Source of the DNA: Maridesulfovibrio sp. | GTDB taxonomy: Bacteria > Desulfobacterota > Desulfovibrionia > Desulfovibrionales > Desulfovibrionaceae | DNA length: 64,000 nt | NCBI RefSeq assembly: GCF_963676065.1 | Contig: NZ_OY780933.1 | Coordinates: 434,001 to 498,000, forward strand | Direction of reading: 5' to 3' | Part shown: in pieces, positions 36,452 through 46,925 of the stretch | Layout: every line of letters starts with the position of its first letter | Position numbering within the stretch: position 1 is the first letter of the stretch | The notes under the pieces: model-generated | Database searches by the model: none | Seen by the model: only the letters and a program-made list of their open reading frames with translations | What the model was told of the DNA's origin: nothing | Program-made: the position numbers and the translations under genes

Positions 36452-37498
36452 TTAATTCATTTTTTCGTGTTGGGGGAAATCACCGGTGGCAATCTCTGAT
36501 AATCCATCCGGCGTTTTCACAATGAAAAAGGCGGACAGGTTACATTCCTTGGCCAGTGCGATTCCTTTTTCCGGGCCGAGCACTGTCAGGCCTGTGGCAA
36601 AAGCATCGGCACGGGTACAGGTTTCATCCACAACACTTACCGAGACGAGCGTATGCGAAATAGGCCGCCCGGTACCGGGATCAATTATATGTGAATATCT
36701 TTTACCATCTATCTCGTAATAGTTGCGGTAATCGCCGGATGTAGCCATAGCTTTACCGGAAAGACTGATCAAAGCCTGTACGGAGCGTTCCATACTCACC
36801 GGTTTTTCAACTGCGATACGCCACGGCAAATTTCCCGGCTTCGTTCCTGCGGTCCTTATTTCTCCACCGATCTCAACCATGAAGCTGGATATGCCTCTAT
36901 TTTTCAGCCAGTTGCTGACTGCGTCCACGCAATAACCTTTGGCAATTGCCGCTAGATCGAGCGTGATGCCCGGTTTTAATTTTTTAAGGGCAGGAGGATC
37001 TAAGCGGACCTCAATTTTGTCCGACCCGACATTAGCCTGCGCCTCTTTTATTTCAGCTTCGGTGGGAATAATCTCGGGCCTTTTATCGGGACCGAATCCC
37101 CAAAGATTAACCAGCGGTGCTACGGTGATATCAAAGGCCCCTTCGGTTATCTGATTCACCGCTTTGGCCGTATGTACCACCCCGGCCAATTCTTTGGACA
37201 CGGAAAACCAGTCGTTCTTGCGGTAAGCATTAAAACGGGAGAGTTCGGAATCATATTTAAACAGGGACATAACCGAATTGACTTCCGCCACAACCTGCTC
37301 AACTCCTTTGTGCAGATCTTCAGCTGAAATATTTTTCGGCAAACCATAAGCAATAACGGAATAAGTGGTGCCTATGGCCCTGCCCTGAATACGGACAGGT
37401 TCAGAAGAACTCCCGCATCCGCTGAGCACAAATGCCATGCAAAGCAACTGGATCAAAAATCCATTAACTCCAGTCAACAAACCTGAAAACCGCTTCAT
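36452..37498 (-). CDS. apbE: FAD:protein FMN transferase ApbE
   Basis: A 348-residue periplasmic lipoprotein that attaches FMN to Thr residues of NqrB and NqrC. The signal ends in LCMAFVLSGC. The core has GTTYSVIAYG, VNSVMSLFKYDSELSRFN, AAIAKGYCVDAVSNWL, VEIGGEIRTAG, HIIDPGTGRP and the C-terminal ADAFATGLTVLG, all typical ApbE motifs. AAGG lies about eight bases before the ATG. Its place between nqrF and nqrM fits its job. Confidence 0.95.
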   Translation of the reverse strand: MKRFSGLLTGVNGFLIQLLCMAFVLSGCGSSSEPVRIQGRAIGTTYSVIAYGLPKNISAEDLHKGVEQVVAEVNSVMSLFKYDSELSRFNAYRKNDWFSVSKELAGVVHTAKAVNQITEGAFDITVAPLVNLWGFGPDKRPEIIPTEAEIKEAQANVGSDKIEVRLDPPALKKLKPGITLDLAAIAKGYCVDAVSNWLKNRGISSFMVEIGGEIRTAGTKPGNLPWRIAVEKPVSMERSVQALISLSGKAMATSGDYRNYYEIDGKRYSHIIDPGTGRPISHTLVSVSVVDETCTRADAFATGLTVLGPEKGIALAKECNLSAFFIVKTPDGLSEIATGDFPQHEKMN

Positions 37499-37536
37499 AC
37501 CGTTATCCTTACCTTCAATTCAATTCTTGCATGCCC

Positions 37537-37562
37537 CCTGCCGGGGAGTTTTCCCCGGCAGG
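37537..37562. other. GC-rich hairpin between nqrF and apbE
   Basis: CCTGCCGGGGA (37537-37547) pairs perfectly with TCCCCGGCAGG (37552-37562) around a four-base loop. There is no U-run, so it more probably sets mRNA stability between nqrF and the maturation genes than ends transcription. Confidence 0.65.
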
Positions 37563-37594
37563 AGACACCTTTTCAACAAACAGCCACAACCGGC

Positions 37595-38821
37595 CTATCC
37601 GCCGAAGTTGTCATACATGATGTTCTCTTTCTCCACACCCTGATCCATAAGCATATTTTCCACTGCGGAGGCCATCATCGGCGGACCGCACATGTAGAAC
37701 TCACAATCTTCAGGTGCAGGATGATCCTTGATGTAATTATCATAAAGGACCTGATGGATAAATCCAGTGAACCCAGTCCAGTTGTCTTCGGGCTGCGGGT
37801 CGGACAGGGCTACATGCCAACTGAAGTTGGGGCATTCTTCAGCCAGTTTATCGAACTCATCCACATAGAACATTTCCTGCAGGCTGCGTGCTCCGTACCA
37901 GTAGCTGACCTTGCGCTTTGTGCTTAGCCGCTTGAGCTGATCGAAGATATGGGAACGCATGGGAGCCATACCCGCACCTCCGCCGATAAAAATCATTTCG
38001 GCATCGGTATCACGGGCGAAGAACTCGCCGTACGGACCGGAGATAGTAACTTTATCTCCGGGTTTAAGGCTATAGATAAATGATGACATCTGCCCGGGAG
38101 GGGCATCGGGAGCAAACGGAGGTGGCGGGCAGACACGCACATTAAGCATGATAATACCCTTTTCCTCTGGATAGTTGGCCATGGAATAGGCCCTCACGAT
38201 GGGTTCTTTTACCACCGAAGTGTATCTCCAGAGATCAAATTTATCCCAGTCAGCCTTGAATTTATCGCCAACATCAAAATTCTTGTAATTGACGGTATGG
38301 GCCGGGGCTTCAATCTGAATATAACCACCCGCACGGAAGTCCACATTCTCACCTTCAGGAAGCTGAAGAGTGAGTTCCTTGATAAAGGTCGCACGCGGGA
38401 TATTGGATTTAACCGTACATTCCCACTTCTTGATATCAAAGATTTCGGCCGGGACTTCGATCTTCATATCCTGTTTAACATTGACCTGACAGGCAAGGCG
38501 GACACCTTCGCGGGCCTCACGTTTGCTTACATGGGAGGTTTCTGTGGGCAGAATGTCTCCACCGCCTTCAAAAACCTTACATTTACATTGCCCGCATGAA
38601 CCACCGCCACCGCAGGCTGAAGGAACATAGATTTCCTTTTCCGCCAACGCGCCGAGCAGTTTGGTTCCGGGACGAACTTCAATTGTTTTTTCCGGATCAT
38701 CGTTGATTTCAATGTTCACCTCTCCGCTCGGGACAAGCTTGGCCCGGGCCAGAAGGATGAACACACACAACGCGAGTACCACGCCGGTAAACATCACAAC
38801 ACCGAGAATTATCTCAACCAT
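37595..38821 (-). CDS. nqrF: Na+-translocating NADH:quinone reductase subunit F
   Basis: The NADH-oxidising subunit, 408 residues. An N-terminal membrane helix (3-25) is followed by a [2Fe-2S] ferredoxin domain with [12 protein letters not shown] and a distal Cys (LACQV), an FAD-binding domain with RAYSMANYP, and an NAD-binding domain with [13 protein letters not shown] and a C-terminal [10 protein letters not shown]. Everything is intact. It passes electrons from NADH to the rest of the complex. Confidence 0.96.
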   Translation of the reverse strand: MVEIILGVVMFTGVVLALCVFILLARAKLVPSGEVNIEINDDPEKTIEVRPGTKLLGALAEKEIYVPSACGGGGSCGQCKCKVFEGGGDILPTETSHVSKREAREGVRLACQVNVKQDMKIEVPAEIFDIKKWECTVKSNIPRATFIKELTLQLPEGENVDFRAGGYIQIEAPAHTVNYKNFDVGDKFKADWDKFDLWRYTSVVKEPIVRAYSMANYPEEKGIIMLNVRVCPPPPFAPDAPPGQMSSFIYSLKPGDKVTISGPYGEFFARDTDAEMIFIGGGAGMAPMRSHIFDQLKRLSTKRKVSYWYGARSLQEMFYVDEFDKLAEECPNFSWHVALSDPQPEDNWTGFTGFIHQVLYDNYIKDHPAPEDCEFYMCGPPMMASAVENMLMDQGVEKENIMYDNFGG

Positions 38822-38881
38822 GGTTATTCCCCACAGTTTAACGGTTCTTATATCTGCGGACGCATAAGGCGTCCGTCCTGC

Positions 38882-39490
38882 CTACATCTGGATTCCGGAG
38901 AAGGACAGGAATCCGAAGGACATCAGGCCGACCACTATGAAAGTGATCCCCAGTCCCTGAAGTCCTTCCGGCACATCCGAGTACTTCATCTTCTCGCGAA
39001 TACCCGCCAGAAGCACGATGGCCAGTGCCCAACCGACACCGGAACCGAAACCGAAGGTAACGGCTTCCGCGAAGTTGTAATCACGCTCCACCATAAAGAG
39101 GGAGGCACCGAGAATGGCGCAGTTAACAGTGATCAGCGGCAGGAAAATCCCCAGCGCGTTATAAAGCGACGGCACATACTTATCGAGGGTCATTTCCAGA
39201 ATCTGAACAATCGCCGCGATAACGCCGATGTAGGAAATCAGACCAACGAAGGTGAGATCAGTATCGCCGAAACCGGCCCAAGCCAACGCACCTTCACGCA
39301 GAAAGTAGTTGTAGAGCAGGTTATTGACCGGAACAGTAATGGTCATGACCACTACCACAGCCACGCCAAGGCCCAGTGCGGTAGCTACTTTCTTGGATAC
39401 GGCCAGGTAGGTGCACATCCCCAGAAAGAAGGCCAACGCCATATTTTCGATAAAAATCGATTTGACGAATATATTAAGCAGATGTTCCAC
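38882..39490 (-). CDS. nqrE: Na+-NQR subunit E
   Basis: A 202-residue polytopic membrane subunit with about six helices, homologous to NqrD and RnfA. The segments [16 protein letters not shown] and [15 protein letters not shown] contain the two Cys that bind the shared iron centre. The start codon is GTG at 39490 with AAGGAG six bases upstream. It lies 14 bases after nqrD. Confidence 0.95.
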   Translation of the reverse strand: MEHLLNIFVKSIFIENMALAFFLGMCTYLAVSKKVATALGLGVAVVVVMTITVPVNNLLYNYFLREGALAWAGFGDTDLTFVGLISYIGVIAAIVQILEMTLDKYVPSLYNALGIFLPLITVNCAILGASLFMVERDYNFAEAVTFGFGSGVGWALAIVLLAGIREKMKYSDVPEGLQGLGITFIVVGLMSFGFLSFSGIQM

Positions 39491-39504
39491 GCTTCACTCC
39501 TTGG

Positions 39505-40122
39505 CTAGCGTTTGTTCTTACGCTTTTCGTAGACGTTTACCGACCAGATAAGCAGTCCGATGATAAAGAATGCGCTTGGCGGCAGGAGCATCAGCCCGTT
39601 GGGTTCGTACCACCCGCCTTCGGAAGTCAGCTTTAAAATGCTGAGACCGAAAATCTTTCCCGAGCCTAAGAATTCGCGCAGGAACGCGACTGTGAGCAGC
39701 ACAAGTCCGTACCCGAGACCGTTACCGATACCGTCAGCGAGACTCATTTTTGGAGAGTTCTGCATGGCAAATGCTTCCGCACGGCCCATAACGATGCAGT
39801 TGGTTATGATCAGTCCGACGAAGACCGAGAGCTGCTTGCTGATTCCGTAAGCGAAAGCTTTCAGGAACTGGTCAACAATGATTACCAGCGTCGCGATAAT
39901 GGTCATCATGACGATGATGCGGATACTGGACGGTATATGCTGCCGGATGGAGCTGACCGATACGTTGGATGCCGCGGTAACGAACATTACGGCGAGACTC
40001 ATTACAAAAGCGGTTTCCAGCTTGGTGGTAACCGCCAGAGCTGAGCAGATACCGAGAATCTGAACCGCGATGGGGTTGTCCTCCAGAAGCGGCTTTAGCA
40101 TTACTTCTCTGAACTTAGCCAT
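39505..40122 (-). CDS. nqrD: Na+-NQR subunit D
   Basis: A 205-residue polytopic membrane subunit, homologous to RnfE. The start at 40122 overlaps the nqrC stop by eight bases and has GAGGTG upstream; the frame is open further but with unrelated sequence. [21 protein letters not shown] and [17 protein letters not shown] contain the Cys that bind iron together with NqrE. Confidence 0.95.
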   Translation of the reverse strand: MAKFREVMLKPLLEDNPIAVQILGICSALAVTTKLETAFVMSLAVMFVTAASNVSVSSIRQHIPSSIRIIVMMTIIATLVIIVDQFLKAFAYGISKQLSVFVGLIITNCIVMGRAEAFAMQNSPKMSLADGIGNGLGYGLVLLTVAFLREFLGSGKIFGLSILKLTSEGGWYEPNGLMLLPPSAFFIIGLLIWSVNVYEKRKNKR

Positions 40123-40894
40123 TATGTTCACCTCTCTCTTTTGCAATTCGCTTGAGGTAAGGCTCGAATCCACCCTCGCCCAGCCAGTAACGCACCAGAT
40201 TGGTCACGCCGCGGGAAGTAAGGGTAGCCCCGGCCAGTCCATCAACTTTGTAGGCGGCTTTCGGGTCCTCGGCATTAACCGATCCTTTGATTACATCAAT
40301 GACCGGCTCGCCCTTTGCGTTGTAGATTTTTTTATTCACCCACTGGGCCTTCCAGTCCTGGTTATCCACTTCCCCGCCAAGGCCGGGAGTTTCGGCATGT
40401 TCATAAAAGCCGAAGTTCTTGACCGTGTTCAGATCCGGATCCAGAGCTATGAAGCCATACATAGTCGACCAAAGTCCCTTCCCGTAAACGGGCAGGATCA
40501 CGCGTTTCAGGCTGTTTCCATCTTTGAGCAGGTAGACATTGGCGAGCTTGGCATGGTGCCCGATACCCGCCTGATCTTCTGCGGAAGGAATGGTGACACT
40601 TAAGTTCGGGTCCTTAGCCGCTTTGCGCTGATCATAATTGGCAGCGTCCATATCGACGTATTTTCCGGTCGCCAGATCGACAACCTTGGCTTCTATCTGT
40701 TTATAAAGTTCATCCACAGGAACATCTTCATTATAGATGCCCGCGGCCTTGAGAATATTTTCCTTGCGCTCGAGAACCTTGTTCTCCTGCTGAATGGATT
40801 TGAGGCCCACAGCTGCAGCCGAAACAAGCAGCGAGCAGACCAGGCACAGGGAAAACGCCACAGTAAATACTTTTTTTGTGGAATCGTTAGACAC
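40115..40894 (-). CDS. nqrC: Na+-NQR subunit C
   Basis: A 259-residue periplasmic subunit with an N-terminal membrane anchor (10-28) and covalently bound FMN. The flavinylation motif [13 protein letters not shown] near residues 222-235 carries the acceptor Thr. The start is GTG at 40894, eight bases inside the nqrB end, with GGAGGACGG upstream. Confidence 0.95.
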   Translation of the reverse strand: MSNDSTKKVFTVAFSLCLVCSLLVSAAAVGLKSIQQENKVLERKENILKAAGIYNEDVPVDELYKQIEAKVVDLATGKYVDMDAANYDQRKAAKDPNLSVTIPSAEDQAGIGHHAKLANVYLLKDGNSLKRVILPVYGKGLWSTMYGFIALDPDLNTVKNFGFYEHAETPGLGGEVDNQDWKAQWVNKKIYNAKGEPVIDVIKGSVNAEDPKAAYKVDGLAGATLTSRGVTNLVRYWLGEGGFEPYLKRIAKERGEHNG

Positions 40895-42086
40895 TGCGCA
40901 CCGTCCTCCGCTTGATGTTGGCCCGCATCACGAGATTATCAATGAACGGGGCACACACGTTACCGAACAGAATCGCCAGCATGACTCCTTCAGGATAGGC
41001 CGGATTGACCGTGCGGATCAGGACAATCATGATTCCGATAAGCGAACCGTAATAAAATTGTCCTTTATGAGTCATTGACGAGGAAACCGGGTCGGTTGCC
41101 ATATAAACCATACCGAAAGCCAGTCCTCCCATAACCAGATGCCAGAGCGGGCTGACAGTCATCATGGGATTGGTTCCGCTGCTTACCGCGTTGAAGATGA
41201 TGGCCACCGAAAAGGCACCAGCCAGCAGGGAGACCATAATCCGCCATGAGGCAATACCGGCAATGACCAGCACTATTCCGCCGATAAGACAGGCCAGAGT
41301 TGAAGTCTCACCCAAAGATCCGGGTATGGTTCCGATGAAGCAGTCCCACCATGAATATTTGGCCATTACCGCTTTAATTCCTCCTTCAGCGGCCAGAGCC
41401 AGCGGTGTTGCGCCGGAGAAACCGTCTACCGGAACCCAGACGCTATTGCCTGAGATATGTGCCGGATATGCGAAGAAGAGAAAGGCGCGGGCCAGAAGAG
41501 CCGGGTTGAGGATGTTCTTACCTGTTCCGCCGAAGATTTCCTTACCGATCACCACGCCGAAGCTTGTTGCCAGAGCGACCTGCCAGAGCGGAATGTGAGG
41601 AGGAACGATAAGCGGAATGAGCGAACCGGTAACCAGAAAGCCTTCGTTGATTTCATGTTTGCGAACGACCGCGAAAAGGGTTTCCCAGAATCCTCCAGCG
41701 ATATTGCAAACGATATAAATAGGTAAAAAGTAAAGCGCGCCCAGCAGAATGTTGGCCCCGAAACTTTCGGGATTGGCACTCAGGCCTAGTCCGCTCATCA
41801 CGCTCCACCGCCAGCCTGTTCCCACCTCGAGACCCATGGATGCCAGCGCTGAATTAGCCTGAAAGCCTGTGTTCCACATAGCCATGTAGAAACAGGGAAT
41901 CAGGGCAAAAACGACCATAATCATGACCCTTTTCAGGTCTATGGCGTCGTGCACGTGGGGCGAGCCAGAGCTGGTCTCTGTCGGTGAGTATAAAAAGGTG
42001 TCCACCATCTCGTAGACCGGGTAATACTTTTTGTATTTCCCGTCTCCGGTTACGGCACCATGCATTTTATCAAGCAATTTTCTCAT
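40887..42086 (-). CDS. nqrB: Na+-NQR subunit B
   Basis: A 399-residue membrane subunit with about ten helices, the main sodium and quinone channel. The motif DGFSGATPLALAAEGG carries the Thr that receives FMN from ApbE. The glycine-rich GKEIFGGTGKNILNPALLARAFLFF is also typical. It begins five bases after the nqrA stop. Confidence 0.96.
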   Translation of the reverse strand: MRKLLDKMHGAVTGDGKYKKYYPVYEMVDTFLYSPTETSSGSPHVHDAIDLKRVMIMVVFALIPCFYMAMWNTGFQANSALASMGLEVGTGWRWSVMSGLGLSANPESFGANILLGALYFLPIYIVCNIAGGFWETLFAVVRKHEINEGFLVTGSLIPLIVPPHIPLWQVALATSFGVVIGKEIFGGTGKNILNPALLARAFLFFAYPAHISGNSVWVPVDGFSGATPLALAAEGGIKAVMAKYSWWDCFIGTIPGSLGETSTLACLIGGIVLVIAGIASWRIMVSLLAGAFSVAIIFNAVSSGTNPMMTVSPLWHLVMGGLAFGMVYMATDPVSSSMTHKGQFYYGSLIGIMIVLIRTVNPAYPEGVMLAILFGNVCAPFIDNLVMRANIKRRTVRSV

Positions 42087-42091
42087 ATGCC

Positions 42092-43432
42092 TTACCCTTC
42101 CTTCTCAATTTGGGTGAGGACTTCGCGCAACATGAGCCCGAAATCATTCTTGCCGCAATCCACGAAGGACATAAGGGCGAGGTCTTCCTCATCCAGCTCC
42201 AGACAGCCAAGGGCCTGTGACTCATCCGTATCCATGACCGCCATAGCCCGGACCAGATAGGTCGGCAGAATATCCAGCGGCATAACCTGCTCATAAGCCC
42301 CGGTGGGGAAAATAGCGCGATGGCTGCCTCCCAGAAGCGTGTTCATATCAAAACGCTTTTTCTTTTTGCTGAAAGCTGAGGCAAATATGGATTTAACAGA
42401 GAATTTATCACGGCCCGGAGCCAGCCAGCCCAGAAGCTCACTTTCTCCGCCTTCGGCAAGGGCTGAGACCTGATTGTGAAAGCGACCGAGGAAAGCAAGG
42501 GGGCCTTCCGCCTTTGTCCCGGTCAGTACCGAGCCGGAAACAGCCCGTACACTTCCGCTTTTGAGCTCTCCGGCCAGCATTTCATCAAGATTAGCACCCA
42601 TGCGGGTTTTGATGATCCGCGGCCGGACTGCCATAGGTCCGCAAAGAGCGACATAGCGTTCAGTGGAAAGCCGTCCGGTGGTAAAGAGTTTACCAATGGC
42701 AATGACGTCCTGATAACCGATGTGCCAGACAGTCTTGGCAGGACCGACCGGATCGACAAAATGGATGTGGGTTCCGGGCAGTCCGGCAGGATGCGGGCCC
42801 GCAAACATATGCATTTTCACTTCCTGAATCAGGGGCAGCGCAGCATCGCCGGCGACACATACATTAACTGTTTCATTCAGGCAGTTAAGTACACGCAGAC
42901 CATCCAGCCACGCATCGGATTCTTTCCAGATTATGGGAGCGGGGTCCGGGGCCAGAGGATTGGTATCCATGGCCGTTACGAAGATTGAGCGGGCTTCGGA
43001 TTCCGGGGACGGAGTCTTGCTGAACGGGCGCGTGCGAAACGCGGTCCACATTCCCGAATTTACCAGATTCTCGACAACCTTGTCCCGGTCAAGACCAAGC
43101 AACTTGTCTGAATCATAAACCGGAAACTCTACTTCACCGACGGTTTCATCGAGCTCGATGACCACAGATTGTAAAATTCTGCGTTCACCTCTGTTGACAG
43201 CAAGGACTTTCCCGGCTCCCGGAGCGGTAAAGACGACACCGTCGATCTTTTTATCCGCAAAGAGAGGCTGTCCCAGCTTGACTGTATCTCCCTCGGCAAC
43301 GGCCATGCTCGGTTTCATTCCGATATAGTCGCCACCGAGGACAGCCACGGTACTTGGAGATTTTTCTTCAAAAATATCCAGCGCGGGCTCGCCCGAGATA
43401 GGAATATCGAGTCCTTTTTTGAGTTTTATCAT
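42092..43432 (-). CDS. nqrA: Na+-NQR subunit A
   Basis: A 446-residue peripheral subunit, first gene of the nqr run. [16 protein letters not shown] and the [20 protein letters not shown] segment match NqrA and its RnfC relatives. No Fe-S Cys are present, as expected. An AAGG lies 11 bases before the ATG. The complex pumps sodium using NADH and quinone, or in anaerobes menaquinone. Confidence 0.95.
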   Translation of the reverse strand: MIKLKKGLDIPISGEPALDIFEEKSPSTVAVLGGDYIGMKPSMAVAEGDTVKLGQPLFADKKIDGVVFTAPGAGKVLAVNRGERRILQSVVIELDETVGEVEFPVYDSDKLLGLDRDKVVENLVNSGMWTAFRTRPFSKTPSPESEARSIFVTAMDTNPLAPDPAPIIWKESDAWLDGLRVLNCLNETVNVCVAGDAALPLIQEVKMHMFAGPHPAGLPGTHIHFVDPVGPAKTVWHIGYQDVIAIGKLFTTGRLSTERYVALCGPMAVRPRIIKTRMGANLDEMLAGELKSGSVRAVSGSVLTGTKAEGPLAFLGRFHNQVSALAEGGESELLGWLAPGRDKFSVKSIFASAFSKKKKRFDMNTLLGGSHRAIFPTGAYEQVMPLDILPTYLVRAMAVMDTDESQALGCLELDEEDLALMSFVDCGKNDFGLMLREVLTQIEKEG

Positions 43433-43704
43433 GGAGAATACACCTTGTCCCTAAAGGGTTAACGGACTTAAACTTGGGTGCAACAGTACAACCCGTCTCG
43501 GCGCATGCGCTAAGACGTCTCCTTGATGGGTGGATGGTGTGGAACTAAGTAAAGCTTCAATGCGCTCCGAATAGAATTTTCGGAAGGTGTGGGGTAATAC
43601 GCACGAAGTATTTAAATTGTTTCTTATCCAGAGAAATAGAAAAGGTCAATAGGTTGTCAAAACTTTATGAATACAACATTTGATCAGTGGTCAATAGTCT
43701 GAAA

Positions 43705-44916
43705 TCACTCAACATACAGTCTTTTGCTCATGAGTATAAAAGTAGGCAGCAGACAAACCCCGCTGAACAATGCCGTCAGCTCGAAGGCGTCTGCCATGCC
43801 CCCCGTCTCGGCCGCGAATCCGGCTATCCCCGGCCCGAGCACAAAACCTAGATTGGCAACTCCCAGAAAAAAACCCATAACCCTCCCTTTTGACCCGCAC
43901 ATATCAGCAGCCAGCGACATGGAAGCCGGGAGCGATAAGGCCGATCCGAATCCCATCCCAGCGACAAGCAGGCAGAAAACTAACAGGGAAACAGGCTGCC
44001 CCAGACCGAATAGACAGGCTGCGCACAAGCCCATTCCCAGAAAGGTCAAGCCGGAGCGGTCCCGCACATCAGCCCAGCGGCCTGTAAAAGGCATTGCCAG
44101 AATGATAATCAGATTTGGAAGAGCAAAGAGGAACCCTGCAAAAACGCCGTTCAATCCGAAATTTGCGCTGATCAGCCGGGGCAGAAAAGTTATTACAACC
44201 GATGCTCCCGCCGTGCGTCCCAGCACAGCAAGGAGGAGGGTCGAAAATCCTGAATTATGCCACGGCAGACCTTCTTTTTCTTTATGTTTTCCAACCGGAG
44301 CCAACAGATTCCCAGCCCTGCTTATCAAAAGAGCGATGAACGATAAGCCCATGCCCGCAAAAGGCCAGATAAGGCTCATAAATCCCATTTTTCCCTGAAT
44401 CCAGACTCCGATTCCCCCCGCAAGCGGGCCGACAACCAAAGCACAATACAAATAGGTATTATAAAGAGCGAATAGACTCCCGCGCTTCTTTTTCAAGACG
44501 CATTGACCAAGCAGAGCCATACTCACGGGTTTGACTATTCCGGTACAAAATCCAAGACAGATCTGAATTATCCCCAGAGACTCCGCTGTCGGGAAAAAAT
44601 AATATATAAATGGGACAGCAGTCCCTACCCCGCAAGCCCAGCGCAAAAGAGACATCGGGCCAAAATAATCCGCGCTGTATCCCGCCAGCGGTGCAAGGAC
44701 AAGCCGGGCAAGAAAATATCCTGAAAATGCAAGCCCGAGCCAGGAAGCGGACAATCCACTGGAACCGGCGCTTAAGGACAATGAAAAAGTATAAGCGCCT
44801 ACACCAAAGGTCGAAAAAAAAACCGTTCCAAGTACCGCCAGAACAGTTCCCTGCCGTGCTTCGACGCAATCGTCCATAATTTTTCGCCCGAATAGGGTAA
44901 GCACCTTTCTCTCCAT
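43705..44916 (-). CDS. Major facilitator superfamily transporter
   Basis: A 403-residue inner-membrane transporter with about 12 helices. The loop between helices 2 and 3 has the MFS-type motif GYSADYFGPMSLLR, and a related sequence recurs at the start of the second half (GRWADVRDRSGLTFLG). No substrate can be read from sequence; the second half resembles drug or sugar exporters. GGAGG lies four bases before the ATG. It stands alone on the minus strand. Confidence 0.85.
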   Translation of the reverse strand: MERKVLTLFGRKIMDDCVEARQGTVLAVLGTVFFSTFGVGAYTFSLSLSAGSSGLSASWLGLAFSGYFLARLVLAPLAGYSADYFGPMSLLRWACGVGTAVPFIYYFFPTAESLGIIQICLGFCTGIVKPVSMALLGQCVLKKKRGSLFALYNTYLYCALVVGPLAGGIGVWIQGKMGFMSLIWPFAGMGLSFIALLISRAGNLLAPVGKHKEKEGLPWHNSGFSTLLLAVLGRTAGASVVITFLPRLISANFGLNGVFAGFLFALPNLIIILAMPFTGRWADVRDRSGLTFLGMGLCAACLFGLGQPVSLLVFCLLVAGMGFGSALSLPASMSLAADMCGSKGRVMGFFLGVANLGFVLGPGIAGFAAETGGMADAFELTALFSGVCLLPTFILMSKRLYVE

Positions 44917-45794
44917 GCAGCCTCCGCCGGCAAACTCTCACATTGTATATTACAGCTCTGCTACTCGACAAATAAACACCTGTGAATATAGCCATAATCC
45001 ACTGTTAAACAACGTCTTATGCCCTGAGGGTACGTAAGTAACATGCATAGATGCTCTACTTCAATTTAAATCTATACAAGTTTATAGGGTCATTATGACT
45101 ATTTGATTTTTTAAGTGTGTCAAAAAGACATATACTGCGTTTAAGGCCCTTAAATACAGGGAATGCCGATTCGCTCACGGACCAATTGTTCAATTAATCA
45201 CAATCAACGTTATTTCCGGTAGTCGAACATGAAACACACAAAAAAACTGATCATATCAATAAACACTAAAAATAATTAACCATTACATTTTGGATCATTA
45301 TTTGCTAAATTAACAATATCCTTTATTGGGTGGATTTACGTTGAAAGCATCGTGGGGATGCTTCTCAACTAATCATTCAGCGACTGGAGGTGATCATAAC
45401 TCACTCGAAATTAACGATATACTAATAACTGTTTCCTAAACAGACAACAGTACCAAAGACCTGAAAGTCAGATGGGATCAGTTTCAATAATACCGGCATT
45501 ATTCACATATCAGTATGACCGGAAATGGCATAAACCTTATCCGGTTTAACGTGTGTATTTTGTACTTTTTTATTCTCCTTTAACGAAAGACTAAGGGAAA
45601 AATCCCGCGAGTGAGAAAAGGAGAGGTGTAAAAAAGAAAGTAGCCGGAATCCAAGCTCAAGCATAGCTATGCTTGATTCCGGCTACTTGCTTAAACAGCA
45701 AAATATCTGCCACTCGAGGATCTTATTTGACCCCGGTCAAACGGCGGTAAGCCTCCGGTTGCAGCAGTTTTGCATTAAGATATATTTATCATAA
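44917..45794. other. Long gene-free stretch with a strong hairpin at 45340-45369
   Basis: Nearly 900 AT-rich bases without a convincing gene. The best structure is a hairpin at 45340-45369 in which GTTGA-AAGCATC (45340-45351) pairs with GATGCTT-TCAAC (45357-45369) with one bulged base and a loop of GTGGG. GGAGG (45386-45390) follows it but heads only a tiny frame. The stretch could encode a small RNA or be decayed sequence. A terminator for the DUF362 gene is at its right end. Confidence 0.4.
45630..45688 (-). terminator. Terminator with nested palindrome after the DUF362 gene
   Basis: AAGTAGCCGGAAT (45638-45650) pairs with ATTCCGGCTACTT (45676-45688). Inside is an 18-base perfect palindrome CAAGCATAGCTATGCTTG (45658-45675). 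On the minus strand the stem is followed by TTTCTTTTTT, so it should end the DUF362 transcript. Confidence 0.75.
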
Positions 45795-46925
45795 TTAAAC
45801 TTCTATCAATTCATACTCTCTGGTTCCAAGACCTATTTTTTCTGAATGCTCAAGACAGGTTTGCCATTCGGATTCAGGAGTTGAATTGGAAAAATGGTCA
45901 TGGTGGTTTACAAAATCACCCTTTGCCATATTCTCCGCCAACTGGCTGCCGGGCAGAGGTTTAGCCTTGAGGCAGGCATCCACACAGGCCTGATCAAGGG
46001 CCAGAGGATCGAAAGAAGCGAACATTCCGATATTTGGCAGGATGGGCACGTCATTTTCGCCGTGGCAGTCACAGTTGGGAGAAACGTCCACGATCAACGA
46101 AATGTGGAAATGAGGGCGTCCGTCCAGTACCGCTTTGGTATATTCGGCCATGCGACAGTTGAGTGATTTTACCGCGGCGTTGAATCCGAAAGAGATAGCG
46201 TCGAAATTGCATGCCCCGAGGCAACGGCCACAGCCCACACACTTATTCTGGTCGATATACGCTTTCTCTATTTCCTCATTGAAATGAAGCGCATCGTTAG
46301 CGCACTCTTTGAGACATGTTTTGCAGGCCCTGCATAATTCTTCATTAACGGAAGCCTTACTGTCACTGTGCTGATCAGCCTTACCGGCTCTTGACCCGCA
46401 TCCCATACCGATATTTTTAATGGCACCGCCGAACCCGGTTAGTTCATGCCCTTTAAAATGTGTCAGGCTGATAAAAACATCCGCATCCATTACCGCACGT
46501 CCGATTTTAGCTTTTTTGATATATTCACCTCCGACCACGGGCACCTCAACATCGTCGGTACCTTTTAAGCCGTCACCAATTAAAATGGGACAACCCACAG
46601 TCAGCGGGGTAAAACCATTTTCCCAGGCACATTCCAAATGCTCGAGAGCGTTCTTGCGGCTACCCGGATACAAGGTATTACAGTCGGTCAGAAACGGTTT
46701 TCCGCCAAGTTCCTTAACCACATCGGCAACAGCTTTAGAATAGTTGGGGCGCAGGTAGCTGATATTTCCCAGCTCGCCGAAATGGAGCTTGATGGCTGCA
46801 AAGCGCCCATCCATATCAATATCGCCAATGCCCGCTTTCTTGATCATTTTTTTAAGCTTGGTAGGTAAACCGTCACCAAAAGCCTTTGTACGAAAATTTG
46901 TAAAAAACACTTTAGCTTTTTCCAT
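45795..46925 (-). CDS. DUF362 protein with two [4Fe-4S] clusters
   Basis: A 376-residue cytoplasmic protein. The N-terminal DUF362 domain (about 35-300) contains LHFGELGNISYLRP and ISLTHFKGHELTGFGGAIKNIGMGC. A ferredoxin insert at about 190-250 has two CxxCxxCxxxC sites (CRACKTCLKEC and CVGCGRCLGAC). Such proteins are probably electron carriers or redox enzymes, but no reaction has been fixed that I know. AGGAG precedes the ATG. It is a single-gene transcript on the minus strand. Confidence 0.88.
   Translation of the reverse strand: MEKAKVFFTNFRTKAFGDGLPTKLKKMIKKAGIGDIDMDGRFAAIKLHFGELGNISYLRPNYSKAVADVVKELGGKPFLTDCNTLYPGSRKNALEHLECAWENGFTPLTVGCPILIGDGLKGTDDVEVPVVGGEYIKKAKIGRAVMDADVFISLTHFKGHELTGFGGAIKNIGMGCGSRAGKADQHSDSKASVNEELCRACKTCLKECANDALHFNEEIEKAYIDQNKCVGCGRCLGACNFDAISFGFNAAVKSLNCRMAEYTKAVLDGRPHFHISLIVDVSPNCDCHGENDVPILPNIGMFASFDPLALDQACVDACLKAKPLPGSQLAENMAKGDFVNHHDHFSNSTPESEWQTCLEHSEKIGLGTREYELIEV

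Noticed and set aside
43478..43496. A possible sigma54 promoter before nqrA on the minus strand (GG and GC ten bases apart)
   Set aside because: Only the GG/GC spacing and the TTGC half fit; the -24 half (GGGTTG) is poor. No activator-type sites are evident nearby.
45658..45675. An 18-base perfect palindrome as a protein-binding site
   Set aside because: It lies inside a larger hairpin that has a T-run on the minus strand, so a terminator explains it.
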